The notes below the pieces were generated by a model, which saw only the letters and a list, made by a program, of their open reading frames with translations, did no database searches and was not told the origin of the DNA. DNA of 10,853 nt from assembly GCA_934234005.1 (NCBI GenBank), contig CAKQHC010000048.1, positions 1-10,853 on the forward strand. Reading direction: 5' to 3'. The stretch comes from an uncultured Methanomassiliicoccales archaeon. Its GTDB lineage: Archaea; Thermoplasmatota; Thermoplasmata; Methanomassiliicoccales; Methanomethylophilaceae. Below are positions 1 through 7,271 of this stretch, piece by piece. A program made the translations under genes and the position numbers. The number at the start of each line of letters is the position of its first letter. Position 1 is the stretch's first letter.

Positions 1-645
1 GTTCTAAATCCGGCACACGGAGTCATGCATGCCTGCAATGCCGACATTCCCGAAATGTACAGGCACAAGTACACACGTTCCGATTCCCAAGTAGTGCGTG
101 CATTCTGCGATTTTATGAACGAAACCGTTTCTGTATTTTCAAAAGGGGAACCTCCGTTCAAATTGGTTTTCGAGAATCTTTGGTGGCCCGGGCTGAGAAT
201 GATTGACGATTCCGGATACCATATACTGGAAAAGAATCTTGAGTTCGACAATTGGGGGTTGTGTGTTGACACAGGACATATGATGAGCTGTGTTCCGCAT
301 GTATATTCCGAAGAGGACGGGATAGACGCTCTTGTGAAGATATTCGACGGATATCCGTCCGATATGAAGGACAGGATAAGTGCCATGCATTTTCATTACA
401 GTGCGTCCGGAAGATACAGAGAGAGTTTCGGAGAGCTCGGATTTGACGAGGGGACAGATGTAATGAGTCTTATAAACAGTGCGTTTACCCATGTAGGGAT
501 GATAGATCAGCATCTTCCGTTTTCGTCGGAGAGATGCAATGAGCTGATTGATGCCCTTTGTCCAGAATACCTGATACACGAATTGCCCGGTCACGGAAAC
601 AGCCTTATGGCCGATTACGATCAGCAGCGCGCGCTGATAAGGTAA
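1..645 (+). CDS. TIM-barrel protein, xylose isomerase-like / AP endonuclease family 2 fold (5' end missing)
   Basis: The frame is open from base 1 and ends with TAA at 643-645, so the start lies outside the window; about 214 residues are visible. The fold is suggested by spaced metal-ligand motifs typical of the AP_endonuc_2 (sugar phosphate isomerase/epimerase) family: Glu in FENLWWPG, Asp and His in CVDTGH, His in the MHFH strand, and a late Glu in HELPG. These would form the divalent metal site at the C-terminal face of a TIM barrel. Members include sugar isomerases/epimerases and endonuclease IV. The substrate cannot be read from sequence, and no neighbour in the window suggests one. No membrane segment or signal is seen. 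A T-run at 692-698 may end its transcript. I am fairly sure of the fold, not of the function. Confidence 0.7.
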   Translation, partial: VLNPAHGVMHACNADIPEMYRHKYTRSDSQVVRAFCDFMNETVSVFSKGEPPFKLVFENLWWPGLRMIDDSGYHILEKNLEFDNWGLCVDTGHMMSCVPHVYSEEDGIDALVKIFDGYPSDMKDRISAMHFHYSASGRYRESFGELGFDEGTDVMSLINSAFTHVGMIDQHLPFSSERCNELIDALCPEYLIHELPGHGNSLMADYDQQRALIR

Positions 646-691
646 CTGTTGCATATTCGTCAAGCAGGTCAGACTGCGCATTTCGTCACTG

Positions 692-698
692 TTTTTTT
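692..698 (+). terminator. Oligo-T tract, possible archaeal terminator of the TIM-barrel gene
   Basis: Seven consecutive T follow the TIM-barrel stop codon by about 47 bases, just before the promoter of the L40e gene. Archaeal RNA polymerase can terminate at T-runs without a hairpin. The run also borders the candidate TATA sequence, so it may be part of the promoter instead. Confidence 0.35.
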
Positions 699-720
699 AA
701 ACAACCATGTATAAATACAA
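697..720 (+). promoter_or_regulatory. Putative archaeal TATA region for the L40e gene
   Basis: TTTAAA at 697-702 and TATAAATA at 710-717 are TATA-like. The second would place transcription start near 740, giving a leader of about 15 bases that contains the ribosome site GAGG at 742-745, eight bases before the ATG at 754. Called by eye only. Confidence 0.45.
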
Positions 721-753
721 CTTGAATAATGGGATGGGCAAGAGGAATTTCAA

Positions 754-903
754 ATGGCACGTTTCAAAGAGGCCGAGCGCAGGCTCCTTGATAAGTCTGT
801 ATGCATGAGCTGCTACGCCACCAATCCCCCTAAGGCGTCTAAATGCAGGAAATGCGGATACAGCAATCTTAGGCCTAAGGCAAAAGAGAGCAGGAAGCAG
901 TGA
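754..903 (+). CDS. rpl40e: Large ribosomal subunit protein L40e
   Basis: This 49-residue protein begins [17 protein letters not shown] and matches the short archaeal L40e family, a component of the 50S subunit. It holds one C4 zinc site: CxxC at residues 17 and 20 and CxxC at residues 31 and 34. The rest is rich in Lys and Arg for binding rRNA; the C-terminus is basic ([10 protein letters not shown]). The length is normal for archaeal L40e, which lacks the ubiquitin fusion seen in eukaryotes. The ATG at 754 follows GAGG at 742-745 at a plausible spacing, and it stops with TGA at 901-903. It appears to be transcribed alone, with its own TATA region upstream and a hairpin terminator directly downstream. 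Identification is strong despite the small size. Confidence 0.95.
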   Translation: MARFKEAERRLLDKSVCMSCYATNPPKASKCRKCGYSNLRPKAKESRKQ

Positions 904-922
904 TTGCTTTTAGAATTATTTT

Positions 923-950
923 ACGGCCGGCTTCGGCCGGTCTTCTTGTT
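923..950 (+). terminator. UUCG-loop hairpin terminator after L40e
   Basis: A GC-rich stem of seven pairs (one G-U) is formed by 925-931 with 936-942, closed by a C(UUCG)G tetraloop, an especially stable loop. It is followed by the T-rich TCTTCTTGTT at 941-950. It lies 21 bases after the L40e stop and before the promoter of the next unit. Confidence 0.7.
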
Positions 951-982
951 AACGGACTTTAAAGACCAGTCTGTTACCGCAC

Positions 983-999
983 AATTAATATCATATTAT
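983..999 (+). promoter_or_regulatory. Putative TATA region for the DUF835 regulator / enolase unit
   Basis: The AT-rich stretch AATTAATATCATATTAT contains TATA-like hexamers and lies 30-46 bases before the GTG start at 1029. A start of transcription near 1012-1018 would give a very short leader carrying the GGAGG ribosome site at 1018-1022. Confidence 0.4.
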
Positions 1000-1028
1000 C
1001 TATTGGGTTGATTCGATGGAGGGTTGTT

Positions 1029-1976
1029 GTGAAGGTCCTGATTATCGATGATAACGTCGCAATACAGGAAATCATAAAGGACGTTCTTTTGGAAGACGGC
1101 CATCTGGTCCGTTCTGCGGGATCAATATCCGAAGGCGTTCGTAAAACAATCCAATTTGAACCGGAAGCGATTTTCATTGGTTTTACGGTTGGAGGGGTAA
1201 GAGGCACATCTTTCTTCAACGAGCCGGAGATAAAGCAGTATCTTGACGGGAAAAGGCAGATGAATGTCATTATTGTCAGAACTCCCATGGAGAAGGTTGA
1301 CGAGAATCCGAACATTGTCGGACAGCTCGTCAAACCGTTTACTTCCGACGATATCCGTAAAATGATGGAACAGGCGACCGAATCTGTACGTAAATTCGTA
1401 TTGGATCAAAATAAGAGACACACATCCAGAACAAAACCCCAGAAGAATAAAAACGGATTTTTCAGCCGTTTTCACAAAAATGAGCAGATTCCTCACGAGG
1501 AGATGCGCAGTGATGTGGAATTGGGTAAGTCGTACATATTTTTTGAAGACGAACCAAAGGATCTCTACCGTTTTATTGCAATGTTTGTAAACCAACCGTT
1601 CAGTGTTCTTGTGGTCACTTCGGATAAGGTTAAGGCCATAAAAGAGAGGTTCAGTTACGGCGAGAATTTAGAGGTCATATCAATGTCCTACGGCGTCAAA
1701 AACGATTCGGTGGACATACGCAGTCTGGGAACTCTTGTTGTCAAACTCAGGGAGTTCATAAGGACCAGGGAGAATCCGGTCGTATTCATCGACAACGTTA
1801 ACGATATGATTCAAACCGATGGGTTTAACGATACGCTGAGAATGATTCATTATTTGATGCATAGCGACATGGATGTTTGTAAATCGTTTGCAATTTCAGT
1901 CGATGCGAGGGGTATGTCCGAAAAAGAGCGGAACATATTCTTGCACGATATGACGGAATATCAGATTACCGAGTAA
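1029..1976 (+). CDS. Receiver-like (degenerate) protein with C-terminal DUF835 domain
   Basis: The 315-residue protein starts with a response-regulator receiver fold (about 1-120): acidic pair D7-D8 in the first strand, T85 at the fourth strand and K102-P103 at the fifth. The phospho-acceptor Asp expected at the end of the third strand is Gly51 (FIGFTVGG), so phosphorylation of the usual kind looks impossible. A basic linker (about 121-165) leads to a region (about 168-310) resembling DUF835, an archaeal domain of unknown role often joined to receiver or sensor modules; VVFIDNVNDMI and the following F-x-x-x-L-R-M-I helix fit it. No DNA-binding or kinase domain is seen. The GTG at 1029 is chosen because GGAGG at 1018-1022 sits six bases before it and the receiver strand begins at once; a TTG at 1008 is in frame but worse placed. 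It abuts the enolase gene, so the two are probably co-transcribed. Confidence 0.8.
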   Translation: MKVLIIDDNVAIQEIIKDVLLEDGHLVRSAGSISEGVRKTIQFEPEAIFIGFTVGGVRGTSFFNEPEIKQYLDGKRQMNVIIVRTPMEKVDENPNIVGQLVKPFTSDDIRKMMEQATESVRKFVLDQNKRHTSRTKPQKNKNGFFSRFHKNEQIPHEEMRSDVELGKSYIFFEDEPKDLYRFIAMFVNQPFSVLVVTSDKVKAIKERFSYGENLEVISMSYGVKNDSVDIRSLGTLVVKLREFIRTRENPVVFIDNVNDMIQTDGFNDTLRMIHYLMHSDMDVCKSFAISVDARGMSEKERNIFLHDMTEYQITE

Positions 1977-1985
1977 GTGAGTATT

Positions 1986-3251
1986 ATGCAGATTGAGAAA
2001 GTATGGGCAAGAGAAGTATTGGACTCCAGAGGCAATCCTACTGTTGAGGCAGAACTTACGATAAAAGGGCACAAAATCAGGGCTATAGCTCCGTCCGGTG
2101 CATCGACAGGAACGTGGGAAGCACACGAACTGCGTGACGGCGGAAGCCGTTACGGGGGCAAAGGAGTCCTGAAAGCAGTTGAAAACATCCGTGGGGAGAT
2201 AGCAAAACGCATCACGGGAATGGATCCCACAGATCTCAGAGCCATAGACGAAGCAATGATAGAGCTTGACGGAACCGAGAACAAAACAAGACTCGGAGGA
2301 AACGCAATGGTCGCGGTATCTCTGGCTGCTGTAAAAGCCGGTGCGATGTGCGAAGGACTCCAGGTGTACGAGTACATCGGAAACGACCACGTTACGCTTC
2401 CCGTACCCATGCTGAACATTATCAACGGCGGAAAACACGCCGGCGGCAATCTGAAAATTCAGGAATGCATGATTATTCCCGCCGGAGCCAAGACATTTTC
2501 GGATTGTCTCAGAATGTCGGACGAAGTCTACATGCACCTCAAATCCATTCTTAAGACAAGATACGGAGTCGAAGCCATTAATATTGGAGACGAAGGAGGA
2601 TTTGCACCGCCGGTCGATACGGTAGATGAGGCTTTGACAACAATCACCGATGCTATTTCCGATGCGGGATACACTCCCGGAAAAGATGTTTTCCTGGCAA
2701 TGGATGCTGCATCTTCGGAATTTTTCGACAACGGCATATACAGTGTTGACGGTATGAATCTCTCCGCCGGCGAGCTTATGGACCATTACGTCGAACTGAC
2801 AAAGGCTCACCCGATTATCAGTATTGAGGATCCGTTTTTCGAAGATGATTTTGCGACGACCGCAGAACTCACCGCAAAAATCGGAAAGCATGTTCAGATT
2901 GTCGGAGACGATTTGTTTGTAACAAATTCCAAGAGATTGGCTAAAGGAATCGAACAGAAGGCAGCCAATGCGCTTCTTCTCAAAGTTAACCAGATCGGAA
3001 CCATTACCGAGTCCGGAGATGCAGCAAAGATGAGTTTCGAGAACGGATACAATGTGGTTGTATCGCACAGATCGGGAGAGTCCGAAGACACAACCATTGC
3101 CGACCTTTCCGTAGGATGGGGTGCCGGAGAGATTAAGACCGGTGCACCTGCCCGCGGAGAAAGAACGGCCAAATACAACCAGCTTCTCAGAATCGAAGAG
3201 GAACTCGGATCCAAGGCCAAATTCCCCGGAATTACCAAATTCCATATCTGA
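1986..3251 (+). CDS. eno: Enolase (phosphopyruvate hydratase)
   Basis: Enolase interconverts 2-phosphoglycerate and phosphoenolpyruvate in the cytoplasm; in a methanogen it serves mainly gluconeogenesis. Its signatures occur in the right order: AREVLDSRGNPTVE at the N-terminus, the SGASTG mobile loop (about residue 37), the GGKHAGG region, IGDEGGFAP with the catalytic Glu, IEDPFFEDD and GDDLFVTN with Mg-binding acids, LLKVNQIGT with the catalytic Lys, and SHRSGESEDTTIADL near the end. At 421 residues it is full length. The ATG at 1986 has a weak ribosome site GTGAG at 1977-1981; an alternative GTG at 1977 touches the upstream TAA and would add three residues. The gene follows the DUF835 regulator with at most nine bases between them and ends at a strong hairpin terminator. 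Confidence 0.97.
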   Translation: MQIEKVWAREVLDSRGNPTVEAELTIKGHKIRAIAPSGASTGTWEAHELRDGGSRYGGKGVLKAVENIRGEIAKRITGMDPTDLRAIDEAMIELDGTENKTRLGGNAMVAVSLAAVKAGAMCEGLQVYEYIGNDHVTLPVPMLNIINGGKHAGGNLKIQECMIIPAGAKTFSDCLRMSDEVYMHLKSILKTRYGVEAINIGDEGGFAPPVDTVDEALTTITDAISDAGYTPGKDVFLAMDAASSEFFDNGIYSVDGMNLSAGELMDHYVELTKAHPIISIEDPFFEDDFATTAELTAKIGKHVQIVGDDLFVTNSKRLAKGIEQKAANALLLKVNQIGTITESGDAAKMSFENGYNVVVSHRSGESEDTTIADLSVGWGAGEIKTGAPARGERTAKYNQLLRIEEELGSKAKFPGITKFHI

Positions 3252-3259
3252 TTATAAAC

Positions 3260-3291
3260 ATCCGTACGGTTTTTTACCGTGCGGATTTTTT
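3260..3291 (+). terminator. Strong hairpin plus T-tract terminator after enolase
   Basis: Bases 3260-3270 pair with 3276-3286 in an 11-pair stem with one G-U wobble and a five-T loop, followed by a T-run to 3291. It begins nine bases after the enolase stop, so it closes the DUF835-enolase unit. Confidence 0.8.
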
Positions 3292-3574
3292 CTCATTTAT
3301 TTTCGGTTTATATTCGGGACAGTTTTTCTTATCGTTTCGGACGTCCTGTCGGAGGCTCTGATTCGGAAAATATATGGTATAAAAATATTTCTGTTATTTT
3401 TAACCCCCTTATATAGTATATCGCAAACAATCCAAAGCACATTTTTACGGGTTTCAATAAGGCTTATATTGTGTATCGCGATAGGGGAGGTTGCGCATCG
3501 GGAAGTTTCGGATTGGATGGAATCCGAGGTTTGTGAATGATGTGCATCGGGGTAGACACTTGATTGGAGACAGC
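3292..3574 (+). promoter_or_regulatory. Gene-free upstream region with TATA boxes, palindrome and hairpin
   Basis: I see no credible gene here. Two TATA-like stretches occur: TTATATAGTATAT around 3409-3421 and TTATATT at 3464-3470. Just downstream of the second is a perfect ten-base palindrome TATCGCGATA (3474-3483), placed where a repressor would block transcription start (expected near 3490-3496). The presumed leader then holds a hairpin (3508-3514 pairing with 3521-3527, loop of six) flanked by two copies of GCATCGGG (3495-3502 and 3544-3551). The ribosome site GGAG (3566-3569) precedes the ATG at 3575. A second purine-rich GGGGAGG at 3484-3490 touches a TTG and has no proper spacing for a start. 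Confidence 0.4.
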
Positions 3575-3817
3575 ATGTTTGATAGCGTTCGCTACGCATC
3601 GGAAGGTCCGAACTACACAGATTATGACGTTTTCGATATGAAAAATTCGATGAGCGTATATTGTTCATGTGGACGTATTGTGAATTTGGACCGTGATGAG
3701 ATGGATCTCCGTATTTCTCTCGGCAAACAATTGGAATGTTCCAAATGTCGCAATCAGCGTATTTCGATAGAAATCGATGCCCTCAACGAGCATTTCGAAT
3801 CTGTTCCTCAGGAATGA
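3575..3817 (+). CDS. Small zinc-ribbon-like protein, function unknown
   Basis: I do not recognise this 80-residue protein. It carries two cysteine pairs, CxC at residues 30 and 32 (YCSCGR) and CxxC at 55 and 58 (ECSKCRN), separated by 22 residues, a spacing able to form a zinc ribbon or small treble-clef site. The N-terminal 28 residues are polar and acidic; the end (ALNEHFESVPQE) is acidic too. No membrane segment or signal is seen. The ATG at 3575 is chosen because GGAG at 3566-3569 lies five bases upstream; the frame stays open back to a TTG at 3491, but that part has no suitable ribosome site. It stands alone between a regulatory-looking upstream region and an AT-rich gap. The start and coding status are reasonably supported; the role is unknown. 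Confidence 0.65.
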   Translation: MFDSVRYASEGPNYTDYDVFDMKNSMSVYCSCGRIVNLDRDEMDLRISLGKQLECSKCRNQRISIEIDALNEHFESVPQE

Positions 3818-4022
3818 TTCAAAACCTTTCCCAAACTTTATTATTCATTTATTTTAAGATGCTTAGAGCATAATACTGTTTTTTATTTCGTGTTACTGTT
3901 TTTGCTTAATATACGGGACATAAATCAGAATATAAACTATATATTTGAATCATTAAAAACGATCAATTAATATGGATAAAATTCACAAAATAATGAATAT
4001 TTTATTTTAAGTTTATAAGAAT
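3818..4022. other. AT-rich gene-free spacer
   Basis: This stretch of about 200 bases is far richer in A and T than its surroundings and holds no convincing gene; the longest ATG reading frame noticed on the plus strand is 12 codons at 3971. A small hairpin ATGCT-TAG-AGCAT (3859-3871) followed by a T-run (3879-3884) may end the transcript of the zinc-ribbon gene. The rest separates it from the convergent topA gene. Confidence 0.5.
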
Positions 4023-4043
4023 AGGAGGGTTAAAATCCCTCCT
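4023..4043 (-). terminator. Hairpin downstream of topA
   Basis: AGGAGGG at 4023-4029 pairs perfectly with CCCTCCT at 4037-4043 across a seven-base loop, nine bases beyond the topA stop codon. The minus-strand sequence that follows is AT-rich (TATTCTTATAAAC) rather than a pure T-run. It most likely ends or protects the 3' end of the topA transcript. Confidence 0.6.
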
Positions 4044-4051
4044 GTTTTGAA

Positions 4052-6397
4052 TTATGCGTCTTCAGTTTTTGCATCTGCTTTCTTTGCGGTAACACGCTTT
4101 TTGGCAGGAGCTTTTTTGCCGTCCGATGCGACTTTTTTCACTGTACGCGCACTCTTTTTCCTGCCGGGACAATCCGGGTTGATGCATTCTTCTATTGTTC
4201 CCAACGAGATGATAGGTGAATTGCACAGTTCGCATGTTTTTTCGGTGGGAATTATGCTTCCTCTGGGTCTGAGGGGATAAGTCTGTGTGCAGTTGGGCCA
4301 TTCGGAACATCCTGCGAATCTTTTTCCGGCCTTGGAATACATCATCCTTATGTGTCCTTTTCCGCACGTCGGACATACTCCCAAATCATTCTTCCTGGTA
4401 TTGGAAACACATTTGGGATCGATGCATTGTATGGACGGAGGATTGCCTTTTCTGATAATCTTGAGTTGTGGCAATCCGCATTCCGGACATGTGGTTTCCA
4501 CGGTCTGCACAAGGGCGCCTCTCGGCATAGGATACGCACGTTTGCATTCGGGGTAACCGTCGCATCCGATGAAATTGCCGTTTTTAGATCTCTTCACAGA
4601 CATGTTGTTTCCGCAACTCGGACATATTCCGACATGCTGTTGTGAGTGAAGCGCATCTTTAATTTCCTTTCCGATTTCTTCGGAATCTGCGGAAATCTTT
4701 TCTGCAACTTCGTGCAACATATTCTGTGATTCTTTTACCACGGAATCCAGTGTTGTTTCGCCACCGGTAATTCTGAGCATATCCGATTCAAGTTTGGCGG
4801 TCATGTCAGGTTCTGTAATGCCTCCGCCGTGCTTTTCGAGTGATTTTGTAAGAGCGATTCCGCTCGGTGTCGGAATCATGTAGTTGCCTTGTACATAATT
4901 CCTGGAGAATAATTTCCCAATAATGTCGTGTCTGGTGGATTTTGTTCCCAACTGGAGTCTGTCCATTTCCTGAATGAGCGTACCCTGGTTGTACCTGTAC
5001 GGAGGTTTGGTCTCCGATTCGACCACGGATGTTGATCTGATGTCTACTGTGTCCCCGACCTTCATGGCGGGAAGTTTGGAGTCCGTGCTTTTCAGGTATT
5101 TTTTGTAATATTTTTTCCATCCGGGTTTTTTCAGTACATATCCTTCCGAATTGAAGTTTTCTCCGGCGACATCAATGGTACATTTGGTGGTTTCCGCTTC
5201 GGCAACCGGGCCTACGGTGGCAAGGAATCTTCTCACGATGAGTTCGTACAGTTTCCATTTGTCACCTTTCATTTTGTCAGACGATGCGACGGCAGTGGGA
5301 TATATAGGAGGGTGGTCCGTAGTTCTGCGTTTTCCTTTTGACGGCACGATTTTATCCTGTGCAAGGATTTCTTCGACCTCCGATTTAAATTCGGAATCTT
5401 TCAGTTTCTCAAGAACGGATTTTATCCCCAGGGTGCGCGGATACTCCGTGTTCTCCGTACGCGGATAGGATATGTATCCTCCGGTGTACAAATCTTCGGC
5501 AAGTTTCATAGCTACCGTGGGCGGTATACCGATTTTATTGGCTTCGACCTGCATTTGTGTCGTATCGAACGGTGCGGGCCTGTACTCTTCCTTGGTTTCC
5601 ACTTCGTATTTGGTTACGGTTCCTGTTTTGCTGCCTTCGACTTTGGCGTATACGGCATCGGCTTCTTCTTTATTCCAAAACGGATTGTTTTCATGTTCGC
5701 CCTTAAATGCGAGTATTCCGAATTTTGCTATGACATTCCAAAACGGAACGGGAACGAATCTTTCGATTTCTTCGTGTCTGTCGACGAGAAGTTTCAATGT
5801 CGGGCTCTGAACCCTTCCGACGGACATAAAGTTCTTACCGACCTGCCCGGACGACAAAGATATCAGTCTGGTGAGTACCGCACCCCAGGACAGATCGACT
5901 ACCTGCCTGGCTTCGGCGGCATCGGCAAGATTTGTGTCCGGAAGTGCGAGATCCGCAAAAGCCGCTTCGACTTCGCCTTTGGTCAAAGCGCTGAACTTGG
6001 CCCTTTTGACTTTGGACATGTCCGTACCTATTTCACGGACTGTCTCCATACCGATCAATTCTCCTTCTCTGTCGTAGTCGGTTGCGATGATGATTTCATC
6101 GGATTGGGAAGCAATGTCTTTCAACGTATTGAGAATCGATTTGACACGTACTGTCTTTACCTGCGGGGCATAGACGAGATCCACCGGAGACGTATTGCTC
6201 CAATCGTTGTATTGTTCCGGATAATCCAATTCTATGATGTGTCCCCTGAGACTGACAACGCTGTACTGATCTCCGCCTGTTTCGAATGTAATGACGGTTA
6301 CTCCTCCGCTGGTGGTGGAGTGCGATTGTCCGTCCGAAAGGATTGTCGATATCCTTCTGGCAGCGTTTGCCTTCTCGGTGATTATAAGCTTCCTCAT
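4052..6397 (-). CDS. topA: DNA topoisomerase I, type IA, with four C-terminal zinc ribbons
   Basis: Type IA topoisomerases relax negatively supercoiled DNA by cutting one strand through a 5' phosphotyrosine. The 781-residue protein starts with a Toprim domain (about 1-145) showing E8 in ITEKANAARRIS and the D107-x-D109 metal pair in ATDYDREGELIG. The core follows, with SVGRVQSPTL (about 192-201) and the active Tyr311 in GGYISYPRTEN. Four cysteine modules begin at about residues 592, 637, 675 and 722, the usual C-terminal DNA-binding zinc ribbons. A tail of Lys and Ala repeats (about 747-777) should also bind DNA. There is no reverse-gyrase helicase. The ATG at 6397 is chosen because homologues begin right before the LIITEK strand and a TATA-like box lies about 28 bases upstream, fitting a leaderless transcript; an ATG at 6439 would add 14 unrelated residues and overlaps that box. 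Confidence 0.96.
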   Translation of the reverse strand: MRKLIITEKANAARRISTILSDGQSHSTTSGGVTVITFETGGDQYSVVSLRGHIIELDYPEQYNDWSNTSPVDLVYAPQVKTVRVKSILNTLKDIASQSDEIIIATDYDREGELIGMETVREIGTDMSKVKRAKFSALTKGEVEAAFADLALPDTNLADAAEARQVVDLSWGAVLTRLISLSSGQVGKNFMSVGRVQSPTLKLLVDRHEEIERFVPVPFWNVIAKFGILAFKGEHENNPFWNKEEADAVYAKVEGSKTGTVTKYEVETKEEYRPAPFDTTQMQVEANKIGIPPTVAMKLAEDLYTGGYISYPRTENTEYPRTLGIKSVLEKLKDSEFKSEVEEILAQDKIVPSKGKRRTTDHPPIYPTAVASSDKMKGDKWKLYELIVRRFLATVGPVAEAETTKCTIDVAGENFNSEGYVLKKPGWKKYYKKYLKSTDSKLPAMKVGDTVDIRSTSVVESETKPPYRYNQGTLIQEMDRLQLGTKSTRHDIIGKLFSRNYVQGNYMIPTPSGIALTKSLEKHGGGITEPDMTAKLESDMLRITGGETTLDSVVKESQNMLHEVAEKISADSEEIGKEIKDALHSQQHVGICPSCGNNMSVKRSKNGNFIGCDGYPECKRAYPMPRGALVQTVETTCPECGLPQLKIIRKGNPPSIQCIDPKCVSNTRKNDLGVCPTCGKGHIRMMYSKAGKRFAGCSEWPNCTQTYPLRPRGSIIPTEKTCELCNSPIISLGTIEECINPDCPGRKKSARTVKKVASDGKKAPAKKRVTAKKADAKTEDA

Positions 6398-6420
6398 CGG
6401 AAGTCTGTAATCGTTCAACA

Positions 6421-6430
6421 ATAAAATATG
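6421..6430 (-). promoter_or_regulatory. Putative TATA box of topA (leaderless start)
   Basis: On the minus strand CATATTTTAT is centred about 28 bases before the ATG at 6397, the distance at which transcription would start at or next to the start codon. No ribosome site is visible before that ATG, which fits a leaderless message. Confidence 0.45.
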
Positions 6431-6560
6431 CATTGTCATATAAGACGGATTATAACGTGCGAAACAAGCGGTACAAACTCCGGTATTTCTTCGGAAGTAT
6501 GGATTTTTGAATTTTCTTTACCCTTTGATTCTGAATATTGGGCATATTAATCCAATTCCT

Positions 6561-6575
6561 AAAATGTATATACGG
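6561..6575 (+). promoter_or_regulatory. Putative TATA box of the 203-aa gene (leaderless start)
   Basis: AAAATGTATATACGG is centred about 26 bases before the ATG at 6595, with no ribosome site between. The 197 bases between the topA and 6595 starts thus hold two divergent promoters; I see nothing else strong there. Confidence 0.45.
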
Positions 6576-6594
6576 GGCTGATATTCATCCGTTT

Positions 6595-7206
6595 ATGCGT
6601 ATTGGGCAGTTTATGGAAGCACTCGGATATTGCGACGGTATAGAGAGCGTGTTTTTGCCTGACGCATCACTTTTGGAGAAAATCCGTTCGGAGGAATGCG
6701 ATGCTTCGGTAGCCGGAGGCATAATGCGCTACAACCCTGTGGGAATGCGTGAATGTACATCTATGGATGCCGTCATTTTACTCAGATGCGGAAACGGATT
6801 TGCATATCCGTCATTTCTGCGGATGGAAATGGTTGACGATGCTGGAATCGTAATCGGCCATAACATAAAACCCGAAGATAAGAAGATGTACGAGGGAAGG
6901 GACGATATTCTGTGGATCTCGGACAGTTTCGTAATGTATGCGGAACGCGTTTCCCATCACGATGCGTCCATTCTGCTTTATTCGCACGAATATGATGTTT
7001 CAGAAATTTGCGACGGAGCAATCGCCAGAATATATTTCCCTACAATGACCTCGTGTACCGTAATCGACGAGGTATACGGTAAGTCCGAATCGGGCGTATG
7101 TACGGCAATTCTCGGCATCAACGGTCTTAGTACGGAGAGTGAATCCGAAGACATTGCATACGGCGCATGCTGCAAAGAACCCGTTCTTCAGAAAAGCGAT
7201 GCCTGA
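6595..7206 (+). CDS. Unrecognised cytoplasmic protein, 203 aa
   Basis: I do not recognise the family. The protein is acidic, has nine scattered cysteines (including an adjacent pair in ACCKEP near the end) and shows no clear metal motif, membrane segment or signal peptide. Alternating hydrophobic stretches (DAVILLRC, SILLYS, ARIYFP) suggest a folded alpha/beta or beta-rich domain. Base composition and codon use look like the neighbours, so it is probably a real gene. The ATG at 6595 is preferred because a TATA-like box lies 26 bases upstream, as for a leaderless message; the frame extends back to a TTG at 6538 and a later ATG exists at 6613. It is divergent from topA and converges on nikR, so it is probably transcribed alone. 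The role is unknown. Confidence 0.65.
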   Translation: MRIGQFMEALGYCDGIESVFLPDASLLEKIRSEECDASVAGGIMRYNPVGMRECTSMDAVILLRCGNGFAYPSFLRMEMVDDAGIVIGHNIKPEDKKMYEGRDDILWISDSFVMYAERVSHHDASILLYSHEYDVSEICDGAIARIYFPTMTSCTVIDEVYGKSESGVCTAILGINGLSTESESEDIAYGACCKEPVLQKSDA

Positions 7207-7226
7207 TTTTTATTACCAACAGAAAA

Positions 7227-7262
7227 ATGCAGGCATCGGTACGCATCGGACCGAACCTGCAT
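7227..7262 (-). terminator. Hairpin between convergent genes; terminator for nikR
   Basis: ATGCAGG (7227-7233) pairs with CCTGCAT (7256-7262), and an inner arm CGGT (7237-7240) pairs with ACCG (7250-7253). Read on the minus strand the stem runs into TTTTTCTG, so it suits the nikR transcript best. On the plus strand it follows the 203-aa gene and its short T-run (7207-7211), and it may serve both. Confidence 0.65.
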
Positions 7263-7271
7263 GTTGATTTA

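Noticed and set aside
1896..3245. 449-codon frame on the minus strand opposite enolase
   Set aside because: Enolase motifs on the plus strand are unmistakable; the antisense frame is Cys/Ser/Phe-rich and has no domain pattern.
3121..3540. 139-codon frame crossing the enolase terminator, with a hydrophobic stretch
   Set aside because: It starts inside enolase and reads through a strong terminator and an AT-rich region; the hydrophobicity follows from T-rich codons.
3818..4051. Possible small RNA or tRNA gene in the AT-rich gap
   Set aside because: No cloverleaf, box motifs or GC-rich fold seen; only a five-pair hairpin and the topA terminator.
5555..6424. 289-codon plus-strand frame opposite topA
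   Set aside because: It lies antisense to the Toprim and core domains of topA and shows no family features.
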